DNA of 64,000 bases from Edaphobacter modestus (GCF_004217555.1 NZ_SHKW01000002.1:186001-250000); one strand, 5' to 3'. Positions 26,101-33,709 are shown, counted from the stretch's first letter. Numbers and translations: made by a program. Notes: a model not told the origin generated them from the letters alone.

Positions 26101-27520
26101 AGGGTCCCCCGGCGCTGTTCGTCGTGCTGCTCCGCCACGGCATCGTGGGCCAGCCGGGATCGAGCGGGGTGACCCCGGCCAGCGACGGATTGCTGGCCGC
26201 TCCCCGGAAGTACTGCGTAGCGCAGGTCTGCTGGTTGGTCGACTTGAGCAGGTCGAGGAAGCCATCGGCGTCAAGGTCCACCAGCATCGTCCGCAGGCTG
26301 GGCCACCCTCCGGCGTCGTTCGGTTCGAGCCGGCGATCGCCGCTCTCGAGCGAAGTATGCGCCGGGGCACCGGGAGTGGGATCGCGCGGCAGCTTGCCCT
26401 GAGCCACCTGCTGCAGGGTTCGCCCAGGCGTGCCGTAGTCGAACGAGATCGGCGGCAAGGTCTGGCTCACGCCGCTCGCGCTCCAGACCGTCTCGTCGAT
26501 TCGGCTGAGCAGCCTCAGGGTGCCCCGCGGCTGATTGCAGTCGAGCGCGGCAGCGTCATACCGCAGCGCGATCTGCCTTCGCGTGGTGAAGCTCGTGGAG
26601 CTGGACCGGGACTGGATCGTGATTCCGCCGAGCAGGGCGGCGCCCAGGTAGGTGCGCACGCCGCTCTTGAAACTGAAGCGCGCCCCGCGCGGCACGCTGC
26701 TGCCCGGACAGGGGGCGCTCCTGCCGTACTTGAACAGGATCCGCGCGTGGCTGCGCAGGGTCGGGTTCCGGGTGTACTCGATCGACGCGATGGCGATGTC
26801 GACAGGCACGTTCGTCGTCATGCCGCCGTGAGCCGAGCCCATCATCTTCTGGTAGGTGTACAGGACCTCGTTGCCGAAGGGATCGACCGCTCGGGTGAGG
26901 AACCAGCGGGCCCCGTCGCGCGACTCGGGCGCCTCGCCGAAGTAGAAGATCCGGCCGCTGGGAGCGAGCGCGCGGAAGAACGGGGGCAGCGCGCCGACGC
27001 CGGTGGAGGCTGGGTACTCGTAGCGCACGTACGAGGCATCGTTCTCCGCGCGCAGCGCGATCCAGTTTCCGGACGCGCCCGGCTCGCTCACCGGTATCAA
27101 CCGCTGTCCGCCGGCCAGGCTGCTCCTGAATCGAGCGTGGCGCCGGATGCTCGGCTCGACAGTCTCGAGGAGGTGCCCGGAGCTCGTGTCGATCTCAATC
27201 GACGGCAGCTGCAGCGACCATCCGGCGGCGACGCCGCCGCGCATCGGGTTCTGCGACGAGTAGTCGAGGCTGAGCGATGGCTCCATGCCGGCGCGCCCCG
27301 GTGGCACCACTATGGGAAATCGGTATGCGGCGGCGCCGGTCGATCCGGACACCGAGTAGCTGCCGCTCGGGATCTCGACGGCACGCTGAATGCTCGGTCC
27401 CTTGGCCGGCGCACCCGCGGTGAACACGTCGCCCACGTGCGCGTGAATCGCGAGCACGAGGCCGAACACCGCCAAAAGGATGGGTCCGGCGAGGGCCACC
27501 GATCTCCATTGTTGCTTCAT
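20111..27520 (-). CDS. Secreted Rhs/SpvB-type polymorphic toxin with TNT-type NADase tip
   Basis: 2469 residues, ATG 27520 with GGGAGA 8 nt upstream. Domains: signal or anchor segment 1-30; SpvB-like domain about 45-400; FG-GAP-like Asp-rich motifs (DVDGDGVVELL, DLDGDSCPDALW); a cysteine-rich insert about 560-690; many RHS/YD repeats; RHS core ending YIDPDGL at 2227-2233; a variable tip with hydrophobic helices; a TNT domain about 2364-2469 (IIDRYGGSG, RSLPPGTAGQP, VAPWFNQPGGGLQY). TNT enzymes hydrolyse NAD+ and kill target cells. The core encapsulates the tip. The core is strikingly GC-rich and the tip less so, as in tip swapping. No VgrG or PAAR partner is present. Confidence 0.85.
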   Translation of the reverse strand: MKQQWRSVALAGPILLAVFGLVLAIHAHVGDVFTAGAPAKGPSIQRAVEIPSGSYSVSGSTGAAAYRFPIVVPPGRAGMEPSLSLDYSSQNPMRGGVAAGWSLQLPSIEIDTSSGHLLETVEPSIRRHARFRSSLAGGQRLIPVSEPGASGNWIALRAENDASYVRYEYPASTGVGALPPFFRALAPSGRIFYFGEAPESRDGARWFLTRAVDPFGNEVLYTYQKMMGSAHGGMTTNVPVDIAIASIEYTRNPTLRSHARILFKYGRSAPCPGSSVPRGARFSFKSGVRTYLGAALLGGITIQSRSSSTSFTTRRQIALRYDAAALDCNQPRGTLRLLSRIDETVWSASGVSQTLPPISFDYGTPGRTLQQVAQGKLPRDPTPGAPAHTSLESGDRRLEPNDAGGWPSLRTMLVDLDADGFLDLLKSTNQQTCATQYFRGAASNPSLAGVTPLDPGWPTMPWRSSTTNSAGGPSLGTGDFAWKEGCNLGYQMARRSTPVEPQFSCSSIASNYSAFRLMDVDGDGVVELLSSTDYKPGTYRPADDAEKAVLYHARYGGAPASCPAQPFSCRLSNGDMAACTGSWPTWLFAPIAVTPPACGENTCREAGCVGCTNAPCSDEQWNASCPCSVNSCNVNNNSLAGCSICRSEVSSSGRFGPKWQPGDVGAETSPAVGPGSNANCRYLPEHCENGSETGISYLLRMYRLSKGASPVFSGASYRYSPVPFESDRGTATYTGIPASSFHAVLDLDGDSCPDALWQWPEHVDPEWSGDLQVWRGDCAGGFQARADGSPWTWPMPDVEHPQEINGEPSRVAFSSTDTMDLVTQFPHRRFTETRASLVDINGDSLPDYVVQERLDNQQILAAYFNTGSGFELTRTRLSTAIPTISREESVVLKTEPLGGNLEIGWSKSVLRSFDFDSDGLVDVVGLPSPDKNQRNPWATASRTVAVNVNQGDFFHAVAPTPATNAWHDGLAHIVLSNGAKWRNASDARDLNNDGLPDSFPNVGALGTACAPTEEGGGFDQYAYDLCGTSRDVLHDPGDAAGQGLRFLRSVNNGRGLNVRFEYGSSADGDLIERDGDSILGSPMWVVKRMTVEPGPSASGGAAVASTTSYSYTSPVVNRDPHGRYGFRGFKEVQQVSALNASGHGTRTVDRYAYDLDHSGRLREQLVFDETGDLLSLESHDWRAGHLLGMAVSVYLDVDTRQHTCDATTQALPAGAQEDDCRTRGALRRTTRSYQPKLATSLAYSTMTTSDLPTAGAVAAPGASTIMYVLRGERQTESAAPAAPDDRGAALGETVLYAADRYQLLSTDVRRYRATGASWSNAKLVGRSRVKYDASDFGTPIESTVWSSPTRSATTRAQFDTMSGNRTHVQKPEQAEDDLWSEVRYDEYGVHPAELRNELVTGTSSAHVVWVLHDLHTGALVRREGPIQSQGTPVELTRYDGLGRVKTIERTTDPGFTVRVVQSVTYDDAVVPNRVTTDSKLDHAAGTSVRRDVTFDGLGRPLVERLQTGAGTWQASSYVYDAGGNAVSYATPSPTGTGTATYAYQHDAMGRVLLADAPGTSDWSFTYDGLATTRRQVLSSAAPADGSVPMVVTERVDPFGRLRQVVEARAGGDAVTTYHHDANGNLDGIVDADGLATTMAHDWVGHRIGITRAGRTWTYGYDLNGNLESEVTPGDGLPAVEYTSTWAYDALDRLTSSSPAPRGLSDSAERYSLGATHYVYDEPTFANGIGRLTTVALPFGRVSYAYSAEGLPATEWRRFDIRPAGVSLASTRSMSVQYNALGAPTQVIHADVPSVPSAPTVTRHTYDPAGRELAAYRTSIAARNKLIQVDRNQAGLATVRFSRFAHGQTWSYDALGRVTYQAIRRCAGATVVTSDDAGRVCALSGTVEGGEGLAWLESGNVGRVTDLFSATSIDHAYDSQHQIVSALSSDAATANPPLYAANFEYTPAGRIRHADLASSTGSPEVRPRDVTHVYDDDLQPMSPPSDPAAVRALVPVVAGQPTGTFGYDARGNLTSRSYGPESHTFVYDGDDRLRETLRTGPNPASEIAYYDHTGQRVLAYSTATAGAPARLRQWFGASEIEYTVGGSAVQSRSDVFVPLGGGPAARIHRAGGTTTLELLYGGVLGNLLTAMRTDIGTPAAGAARYGYGPFGEQLYELGPAATDFHRRFNGKEHDELSHLSYYGARYYDRLSLTWTQADPLSRVLPDAAAGAPRAASLYAFSLNNPVRYIDPDGLDAGVRARGAGEVVLAGMGAAAVCGATGLLPCVVGGFVSAIYAARGAHELITGEPKPHAVTAIAGEKAGALFDAAVFGWGLGSFVGTARASRVLIRSGGSSTPQGVAESGASQAARSGASQAAKTEVTALTKFYPENAGFAGATERTFLMPGQIIDRYGGSGYSRFFSPQGTADLARSLPPGTAGQPLRTFEVAKPFEVQSGKVAPWFNQPGGGLQYRTPVNLDTLLKRGIIKPLNP
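20455..20502 (-). repeat. 24-bp tandem duplication in the Rhs tip
   Basis: Two adjacent 24-base units (20455-20478 and 20479-20502) differ at the last base only. They encode a doubled GASQAARS-type octapeptide in the linker between the hydrophobic region and the TNT domain. The frame is kept. Confidence 0.85.
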
Positions 27521-27956
27521 GAGGGTTCTCCCGGGTCGGCGTTCGCTTCAGCGGCAACGGGCGAGCTTCGTCAGTCTCGAGGCCAAGGTGGCGCACTCGA
27601 AAATCGTGTGTCCCGCTCCAGGCACTCGGCCATGAGCAGCCCCTTTATCGAGCGGCGCAGCGCACCGCATTGCTTCTCGACCTCACCGGGCGGCAGCTGC
27701 CCCGGGCCGGAACCCACAGCCGTGCCGCTCGTGAGCAAGGCTTCGACCCACTGGCGACATCTCACGGCCAGCGATGATACACCCCAGGCTGTAGCGTGGG
27801 GAATTAGCAAAACGACACACTACGACAAAAAAATCTGAAAGCGACACGATAGACCATCTTTCGCTAGAGAGCCACTTCATGATGAGGTGTGGATTTCGGC
27901 GATCCGATGCAAGGCTGCGAAAGCCGCATCGTTCGTACTTTTCGGACCGGGTAATC
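27521..27956. other. Upstream region of the Rhs gene, edge of the GC-rich insert
   Basis: GC-rich sequence continues from the Rhs gene to about 27770 and then drops abruptly to AT-rich DNA before the helicase gene, marking the edge of the transferred Rhs block. A 79-codon minus-strand frame (27571-27810, with VRCRQWVEALLTSG) is possible but has no recognisable family or good ribosome site. The Rhs promoter must lie here; I could not identify it. Confidence 0.4.
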
Positions 27957-29729
27957 CTAATCGAAGGTGCAACGCAGCGTGCGAAGGAGATTGGCCGTGT
28001 CAAGGCTTACGCCGCGTCGGGTAGTCCGTCCCGATTCCGCAATCAGATGGAGGCGTTTTTTGGCCCGAGAACAAATGACATACAGCAGCTTCGATTCCTG
28101 ATCTTGCGCTACCTCTGTTGGCTTGGTGTAGATAACATTCCAGTGCGGCACATAGCCGCGTAACAGCCCGAATGCGATCACGGTATCGTATTCCTCGCCT
28201 TTGACCCCGTGGCACGAGTTGATCACGACGCCGGATGGATGATTGAACAACCGTTGAAAGCTGCCGATATCGCGAGGCAACCTTTCCTCCACGTTGGCGA
28301 AATGCTCTTCCGCTTTCCCGAAAAACCCCTCATAGGCCTGTTTCAATGCGAGGCAGGTTTCGACATCGAGTGCGATATGCCGCAAGAACTGAGCGAACAC
28401 ATCGGACAGAAACATCAGGCCATCTGTCTCGATCGATGAAAGGCTGTTCAGCAAGCGTAAAAGCCGTCGCGGCGTGCGAATGTTTTCTGGAGGTTCGAAG
28501 GCGACGATGTGCCGTAATTCTGTGATGGCTTCCCCCGCCCACTGCGTCCGGGTTCGGGTCCTTTTAGGCGAGGGCCGCGTGAGAACGAGCCGGGCAATCT
28601 TAAACCAGAAGTTCTCATAGGAACTGTGAAGAGGCGAAAGACCCGGCGCGTCAAAGTCGACTTCCGGCAGCAATCCCACAAGTTGCCGCGCTAAAGGCTT
28701 GATATGGTCCCACTGCGGTGCGATGACGCAGATGTCTTGTGCTGCCACGCCGGCCATCAGCGCAGCGCTGATCCGCTCTGCTATCGCTGCCGCTAGGCGA
28801 TCCTTGCCTATCGTCAGATTGTCGAACGTGACATGCCCCAACTCAGCCGCGCCCGTTGAGAGTCCGGTGATAATACCCACCGTTGGACGGAACTGACGGT
28901 ACAGGTCGATGATTCTTTGGGTCGATCGGTAATTGCCATGAAGTTCGAGGTGCCTGATTCCGGGCAGGTCGAATTCCTCTGCGATCAGCTGCGGCGACAT
29001 GCTCATCGCGCCGAGCGATTCGTAGATCGACTGGTGCTCATCGCCAACGAAGAATAGCGCCGGTTTGTTCCTGGCGGCTTTGTAGATCGACGACAGGATG
29101 GCAAATTGCAAATCCTGGATGTCCTGCACCTCATCCACGCAGATCACCCGCGTAATGGCGCCAACGGTCGCGGCAATCTCCGGGCGGTCCTGAAGCAACC
29201 GAAAAGCCAGATAGAGCACGTCGTCAAAATCGATCACCTGCAGGCGGCGCAGTTCTGCCTTGTAGGCCTGATAGACATCTCTCGTAACAGTAGTGTCGTT
29301 GCAATCCGCGCCGTCGCGCTTTCTAGCGGTACTCACCGCGTCGAACCAATTCAGTCCCGCCGACCGTTTGAGGCTGGTCAGTAAATTCCGGGCAAAATAT
29401 TCGTTCACCACCGTAAAGCCGTGGCGAAGCTCTGCACAATATGGCGCGTAAGGGCGGAGTATCCATTCGAGCGCGAAGCTGTGTATGGTTCCGGTCCACA
29501 ACCCTTCAGCTTCGATATTCTGCTCATCTAGTCGCGCAAGAATTTCATCTGCTGCGCGGTTCGTGTACGTCAGGGCGATAACGCGTCCCTGCCGCGTCCC
29601 GCGTTCATCGAGCGCTCTCAACACCCGCGCCGTCAGCACGCGCGTTTTCCCGCTGCCGGGACAGGCCGTGACCACGATATTGCCCTCTGCGTTGACAGCC
29701 TCGCGCTGCTCGTCGTTCAGCTTGATCAT
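27957..29729 (-). CDS. UvrD/PcrA-like helicase, Gabija GajB-like
   Basis: 590 residues from ATG 29729, overlapping the stop of the nuclease gene as ATGA. Superfamily 1A motifs: Walker A ACPGSGKT (22-29), TNRAADE (56-62), DEVQD (199-203), GDEHQSIY (229-236), motif V HGVKGEEYDTVI and motif VI LLYVICSRAKKRLHL. Pairing of a short UvrD-like helicase with an OLD-family TOPRIM nuclease is the signature of Gabija anti-phage systems, where GajB senses DNA ends and activates GajA. It is the last gene of a four-gene operon. All motifs look intact. Confidence 0.85.
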   Translation of the reverse strand: MIKLNDEQREAVNAEGNIVVTACPGSGKTRVLTARVLRALDERGTRQGRVIALTYTNRAADEILARLDEQNIEAEGLWTGTIHSFALEWILRPYAPYCAELRHGFTVVNEYFARNLLTSLKRSAGLNWFDAVSTARKRDGADCNDTTVTRDVYQAYKAELRRLQVIDFDDVLYLAFRLLQDRPEIAATVGAITRVICVDEVQDIQDLQFAILSSIYKAARNKPALFFVGDEHQSIYESLGAMSMSPQLIAEEFDLPGIRHLELHGNYRSTQRIIDLYRQFRPTVGIITGLSTGAAELGHVTFDNLTIGKDRLAAAIAERISAALMAGVAAQDICVIAPQWDHIKPLARQLVGLLPEVDFDAPGLSPLHSSYENFWFKIARLVLTRPSPKRTRTRTQWAGEAITELRHIVAFEPPENIRTPRRLLRLLNSLSSIETDGLMFLSDVFAQFLRHIALDVETCLALKQAYEGFFGKAEEHFANVEERLPRDIGSFQRLFNHPSGVVINSCHGVKGEEYDTVIAFGLLRGYVPHWNVIYTKPTEVAQDQESKLLYVICSRAKKRLHLIAESGRTTRRGVSLDTANLLRTLRCTFD

Positions 29730-31834
29730 TGTGCTTGAAAGACTTCGAGATAACCGCAAAATTCACTGAAATCGTCGTTAGGCAGCAGGAGGCTGAACGT
29801 GGTCACGTAATCGCCCGTGGGAAAGGCCTCCATCAGCGGTTCCGGAGACGCGCGCACAGGGTTGTCGCTCGCCATGATTCTTTCAATCCGAAACTCTGCC
29901 ATCCGCTGCAATGCGCGCGGCTGAACGCTTTTATGGCAAGCAAACGCCACAGCTTCGAGAATGTAGCTCGGTATGATCGTCCATTCGTTCAGCTGTTCAG
30001 CCAGCAAAACGGCGAACCAACCCTTCCCCTCGCGCTCGGCCAGCCGCAAAATCTCGGTTGCGGCGACGCCGTCCTCGGCCGAGTTCAAAGCTATACGACT
30101 TCGCTCTCGCGCCGCGGCATCGACATAGATTTCAGCGAGCAATCTGGTGACAGCCGGTGCATTCGTATTGTGGATGAAATCGACTTCGAACGTACATTCG
30201 GCAAAGAATGGTTTAACCCACGGGTTACCATTGGCGCTGATCTCCAATGCCCGGCGCCGCTGCTCGCCGGCTGCCTGTGCCCGGCGCGCATGTGCCTGAT
30301 CCCTGTCATCGGTCATCGGATCGGCGGGCAGATGAATAAAAGCCTCGTCGCCATCGGTAAGGATCGCGCAAGGCCGCTTTATGCGATTGTCAGCGAAGAG
30401 TAAAGAGATATGCTCGAAGAACGCCGAGCTCATCGAGATCACGCTAAACCCGAGTTCGTCCGGTGTCGAGCCCAGCACGGCTTCGAGCATGGCCGGAATC
30501 ATTACCAGTTCGGCATCGCCTTCGACCAGGAGAACGCCTTTGGCGAATAGCAATGTCGAGCGCACAGCGTCGAGATAACGTTCGACGCGCTGCAACTCCC
30601 TGTCGGCAAGATTATCGGCCGGTTGATAGACCTCGGCATAATCGTTCATCTTCGCCAGCACATTGACGCTTGTAATTCTCGCCGCCGATGAAATGTGCGT
30701 CGAATGGGTGGAAACGATGACTTGGGTGTTTTCGCATGGCAGGTTAGCGAAGAGCGTTTTCTGGATGTGCGTGTGAATGTGCGCTTCGGGCTCTTCTATC
30801 AAAAAGAAATGCGCGACCCGTTCCGTCGCGCGCTTGCGCTCGTATTCCAGGAGCTTCAGCGATAGATAAATCAGATTGGCGGCGCCGAGGCTCTGTTCAT
30901 GCAATTCTCCCTTGTAGCCTGACGTAGAGTCATCGCCAATCAGTAGGCCAAGCTTCTGCAGAAGCCGCTCCATCGTATCGGGCAGCGACGATGTTATATC
31001 CACGTTGGGGCCGTATGTGTGACCTACAGCCCTTTTCAAAGCGCGCTCTATGTCGCGCGCCAGTGTCTTGATCTCGTCCAGCGAGGAGATGTCGCTATTC
31101 AACTTGCGTATCTGATCGGTGATACCGGACGCTTTTTCGATCTGGATGTCAGACTCCATCCCTCGCAAAAGCGCAAGGAGGGGATTACCGCGGAATCCCC
31201 GGAGATCGCTGACGGCATCGCGAAGAGCGCGCACGAAGGTGCATGCGATTTCCGGATAGATCGGCGCTATGCGCACGCCAAGTTCATCCGCGTTTTCTGT
31301 ATCGGGATCTGGGCAAGTCGCCGCTGTAAAGTCTCCTACCCAACGGGCATAGGTCGCGTCATCCAAACAATCGCCTGTAGCCCGCCCGGTGAAAATCGCT
31401 TCATAATCGTCAATCGAAAGGCCGGCCCGATACTTCGTCTGCGATTCAGCGTCGCCATTAAGCTCGAACAGCTTTTTGCGCACTTCTTTTTTGGGCCGGA
31501 ATAGGTAGGTACAGGTGCCGGTCTGCGTACCGTCCATGTGGGCAGCGACGTGGCGCAACATCTGGCAACCCTCCGAAGCGTCGAGCTCGGCAAAAGTTGC
31601 AGCTATAACGATCCACTGGCCGCGCCAATCGCCGAGCGCGCGGCAAAAATCCGTGTCTTTCAGGTAGATCGCGTTGCGTTCCAGATTCTCGTCCAGCAGC
31701 AGACGGAGGGCTTGAAATACATTCGTCTTCCCCGATCCGTTTTCACCGATCATAGTGTTGACGCCGGGCTTGAAACGAAACCTCGCCTTTGTGAAGTTCC
31801 GGTAATTCCTTATGCGAAGCTCTGTGATGTGCAT
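29726..31834 (-). CDS. OLD-family ATPase/TOPRIM nuclease, Gabija GajA-like
   Basis: 702 residues from ATG 31834, 8 bp after the AbiEii stop with AAGGT upstream. An earlier in-frame start would lie inside abiEii. ABC-type ATPase: Walker A GENGSGKT (30-37), signature SLGAAN (315-320), Walker B FLIEEPE (344-350), H-loop STHSTH (375-380). TOPRIM: VEGDAE (437-442) and TDGDE (493-497). GajA nicks invader DNA when nucleotides fall. It is longer than the well-known Bacillus GajA (about 580), with an extended C-terminal half. The UvrD-like helicase follows by ATGA overlap. Confidence 0.85.
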   Translation of the reverse strand: MHITELRIRNYRNFTKARFRFKPGVNTMIGENGSGKTNVFQALRLLLDENLERNAIYLKDTDFCRALGDWRGQWIVIAATFAELDASEGCQMLRHVAAHMDGTQTGTCTYLFRPKKEVRKKLFELNGDAESQTKYRAGLSIDDYEAIFTGRATGDCLDDATYARWVGDFTAATCPDPDTENADELGVRIAPIYPEIACTFVRALRDAVSDLRGFRGNPLLALLRGMESDIQIEKASGITDQIRKLNSDISSLDEIKTLARDIERALKRAVGHTYGPNVDITSSLPDTMERLLQKLGLLIGDDSTSGYKGELHEQSLGAANLIYLSLKLLEYERKRATERVAHFFLIEEPEAHIHTHIQKTLFANLPCENTQVIVSTHSTHISSAARITSVNVLAKMNDYAEVYQPADNLADRELQRVERYLDAVRSTLLFAKGVLLVEGDAELVMIPAMLEAVLGSTPDELGFSVISMSSAFFEHISLLFADNRIKRPCAILTDGDEAFIHLPADPMTDDRDQAHARRAQAAGEQRRRALEISANGNPWVKPFFAECTFEVDFIHNTNAPAVTRLLAEIYVDAAARERSRIALNSAEDGVAATEILRLAEREGKGWFAVLLAEQLNEWTIIPSYILEAVAFACHKSVQPRALQRMAEFRIERIMASDNPVRASPEPLMEAFPTGDYVTTFSLLLPNDDFSEFCGYLEVFQAQ

Positions 31835-31842
31835 GGAATACC

Positions 31843-32853
31843 TTATCGATTTATTAGTTCCTCTAGCGCCGCCAGTGTCCTCAATATCGCCTCGAACGCC
31901 GGCGCGTCGCCGAAGATCATTGGCATCATTTGACGATAATCCTGTTTCAAAGCATCCCGGCGAGATTCCGCAGGCAAGAGCCTGAGGCTGCCGGCCTGTG
32001 CGAGATCGTAGCGCGCCCATGTCGCCGCATAGAAAACCTGCTTATGCCGCACGACATCGGCCAGCAGGCCCATATCGGACAGCGCCTCGTCGCGAATGTC
32101 TGAATTCGCCATCATCGCCAGATCGTAATAATGCCGCGAATAGCGGGGCGGCAGCGGCTTTTCCGGGCTGCGGTAAAACTCGGCGTGAAGGATTGTCGCC
32201 TTTTCCCAGAAGGTACGCTTCGCCAGCAGCGCCTCAACGCGGATATCCGGCTCGTCGACCAAGTCGGGGAATTGGTCGGCGACAAAGGAGCGGATCGTGA
32301 AACTGCCATGCGGGACGAATTCGGCATGGGTGCCGAGTTCGAGCACGACACGTCCGGCGATGTAATCGTGCGTTGCGGCCGCGGCCGGATAGCGGAAGAG
32401 CACATTATCAGGCATACCCGGTTCGACCGATAACGTCCATTCTCCCTCCGGCCCAAGCACATCGGAGCACCGTGCGCGCAGCGCATCGATGAACTCCGTG
32501 CCGATATACGCGCGGCACACGGTCAACATTTCGCCCAGGATCGCCTCGCGCTTGGTGCGGGACAGGCCTGCCTGCCTAGGATCGCTATCGCCCGTGAAGC
32601 CGAGCGCCGCAAAATCGACGGCCAGATCGATGTCTTCCGAAAATCGCCTGATGACGCCAAAGACCTTCGACAGCGATGTGCCGCCCTTGAACAGGAGCCG
32701 GTCGCGAAACGCTTCCAGCGTAAAAAGCTGCTGCAGCACCCAGCAGACCCAGAAGTCTTTTTCGGCGATCGTATCCGTGACGCCCATGCGATTGGCGGTT
32801 TCCGCGAACAGGGCCTGCCGGTCCGCGCGGCTCATGGTCGCAATCTTGTTCAT
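31843..32853 (-). CDS. abiEii: AbiEii/AbiGii-family nucleotidyltransferase toxin
   Basis: 336 residues. ATG 32853 overlaps the antitoxin stop (ATGA). The nucleotidyltransferase signature is present: FKGGTSLSKVF (GGTS 57-60) and EDIDLAV (DID 74-76), then the helical C-terminal domain with SRHYYDLAMM. AbiEii-type toxins add nucleotides to RNA acceptors, such as tRNA, and stop growth on phage infection. It lies between its antitoxin and the OLD nuclease in one operon. Intact by length and motifs. Confidence 0.9.
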   Translation of the reverse strand: MNKIATMSRADRQALFAETANRMGVTDTIAEKDFWVCWVLQQLFTLEAFRDRLLFKGGTSLSKVFGVIRRFSEDIDLAVDFAALGFTGDSDPRQAGLSRTKREAILGEMLTVCRAYIGTEFIDALRARCSDVLGPEGEWTLSVEPGMPDNVLFRYPAAAATHDYIAGRVVLELGTHAEFVPHGSFTIRSFVADQFPDLVDEPDIRVEALLAKRTFWEKATILHAEFYRSPEKPLPPRYSRHYYDLAMMANSDIRDEALSDMGLLADVVRHKQVFYAATWARYDLAQAGSLRLLPAESRRDALKQDYRQMMPMIFGDAPAFEAILRTLAALEELINR

Positions 32854-33461
32854 GCGTCCGCTTCTTCCGCCAGGGTCTTCGCCACGTCATAAATCCAGTC
32901 TGCGCCGAACTGCGTGTCACGCAAAAGCTTCTTCTTTTCAGCTGGCGTCAGGGTCGCGCGCAGTTTCTCGATCTCCGCCGGCCCCACCCCGTCCTTGCCG
33001 AGATAACGCAGCGCCTGGACGACGAGCGAAAACTTCTCGCCCGAGCCGGTCAGCGTTTTCGGTGTGGTGTATTTGAATAGAACCTTGCGCCCGCCGATCT
33101 GCACCTCGCGCTTCGGGCCGCTGCTCAGATAGACAAGCTTTGCCGGAACCTGCTGCGACAGGCCGAGCAGATTGGCCGCCCACGCTCCTTCCGGGACGAT
33201 CTTCCAGCGTTGCCGCCGCGCAATTGCCTGTGCAGCATTGTGAATGTCGGGGGATAGAACAGCGCCGAGCGCCGCATTGAATTTCGGCAACTCGTACAGG
33301 CCGCGCCCGATTCGGCGCACCGTGCCGGCTTTTGCGAGTTCCGCTAGCAGGACATCGACCGTCGTCCGGCTAGCCAGATCGAGCAAATCCTTCGCCGAGA
33401 AGACGCTACCATCCGGTAATCTCTTCAATCGCCTAAGTATTTTATGGCGCGGCATTTCCAT
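32850..33461 (-). CDS. AbiEi-like antitoxin (DUF6088)
   Basis: 203 residues. A winged helix-turn-helix N-terminus (VFSAKDLLDLASRTTVDVLL, VRRIGRGLYELPKF) is followed by the AbiEi-type C-terminal domain (LLGLSQQVPAKLVYLSSG, TPKTLTGSGEKFSLVVQALR). ATG 33461 or 33455 are alternative starts; AGAGG lies 11 nt before the first. Such antitoxins repress their own operon through inverted repeats, and one lies at 33483-33511. It is the first gene of the AbiE/Gabija-like operon. Confidence 0.85.
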   Translation of the reverse strand: MEMPRHKILRRLKRLPDGSVFSAKDLLDLASRTTVDVLLAELAKAGTVRRIGRGLYELPKFNAALGAVLSPDIHNAAQAIARRQRWKIVPEGAWAANLLGLSQQVPAKLVYLSSGPKREVQIGGRKVLFKYTTPKTLTGSGEKFSLVVQALRYLGKDGVGPAEIEKLRATLTPAEKKKLLRDTQFGADWIYDVAKTLAEEADA

Positions 33462-33482
33462 GGATTTTTTAGCCTCTTTTAC

Positions 33483-33511
33483 TTAAGAAAAAATATACCT
33501 TTTTTTCTTAA
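33483..33511 (-). promoter_or_regulatory. Probable operator of the AbiE/Gabija-like operon
   Basis: TTAAGAAAAAA (33483-33493) and TTTTTTCTTAA (33501-33511) form an 11-bp perfect inverted repeat with a 7-bp centre, starting 22 bp upstream of the antitoxin ATG. On the minus strand it includes TATATT, a plausible -10. AbiEi proteins are known to bind inverted repeats at this position. Confidence 0.6.
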
Positions 33512-33545
33512 TAATTCAAAGCGATGAGCGAAGGGTGTTGCTTGA

Positions 33546-33587
33546 CTAATTATCTGGCACACCTTCTGTGCTAATTATTTGGCACAC
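33546..33587. repeat. Two 17-bp direct repeats, IS21-end-like
   Basis: CTAATTATCTGGCACAC (33546-33562) and CTAATTATTTGGCACAC (33571-33587) differ at one base with a 25-bp period. Repeated TGGCACA/AATTAG motifs are reminiscent of the multiple binding sites at IS21-family termini. No istA or istB gene is present, so this could be a stranded element end or an operator pair for the defence operon. Confidence 0.5.
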
Positions 33588-33709
33588 AAGGCTGGGCCTG
33601 CGGCTTCTCATTAGGCTTGGCCGATTACCCAGATTCTCTCGTTTCAGGAATTGATCCTTCAGAAGCCACCTTGCGTACCTGTGCTCAGATTATGGGTGGA
33701 TGCTAGCTT

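Noticed and set aside
27571..27810. 79-codon minus-strand frame upstream of the Rhs gene
   Set aside because: No ribosome site or family; it sits in GC-rich DNA where long frames arise by chance.
25865..27838. A 657-codon plus-strand open frame
   Set aside because: Antisense to the 5' half of the Rhs gene, with the same GC-driven cause and no recognisable domains.
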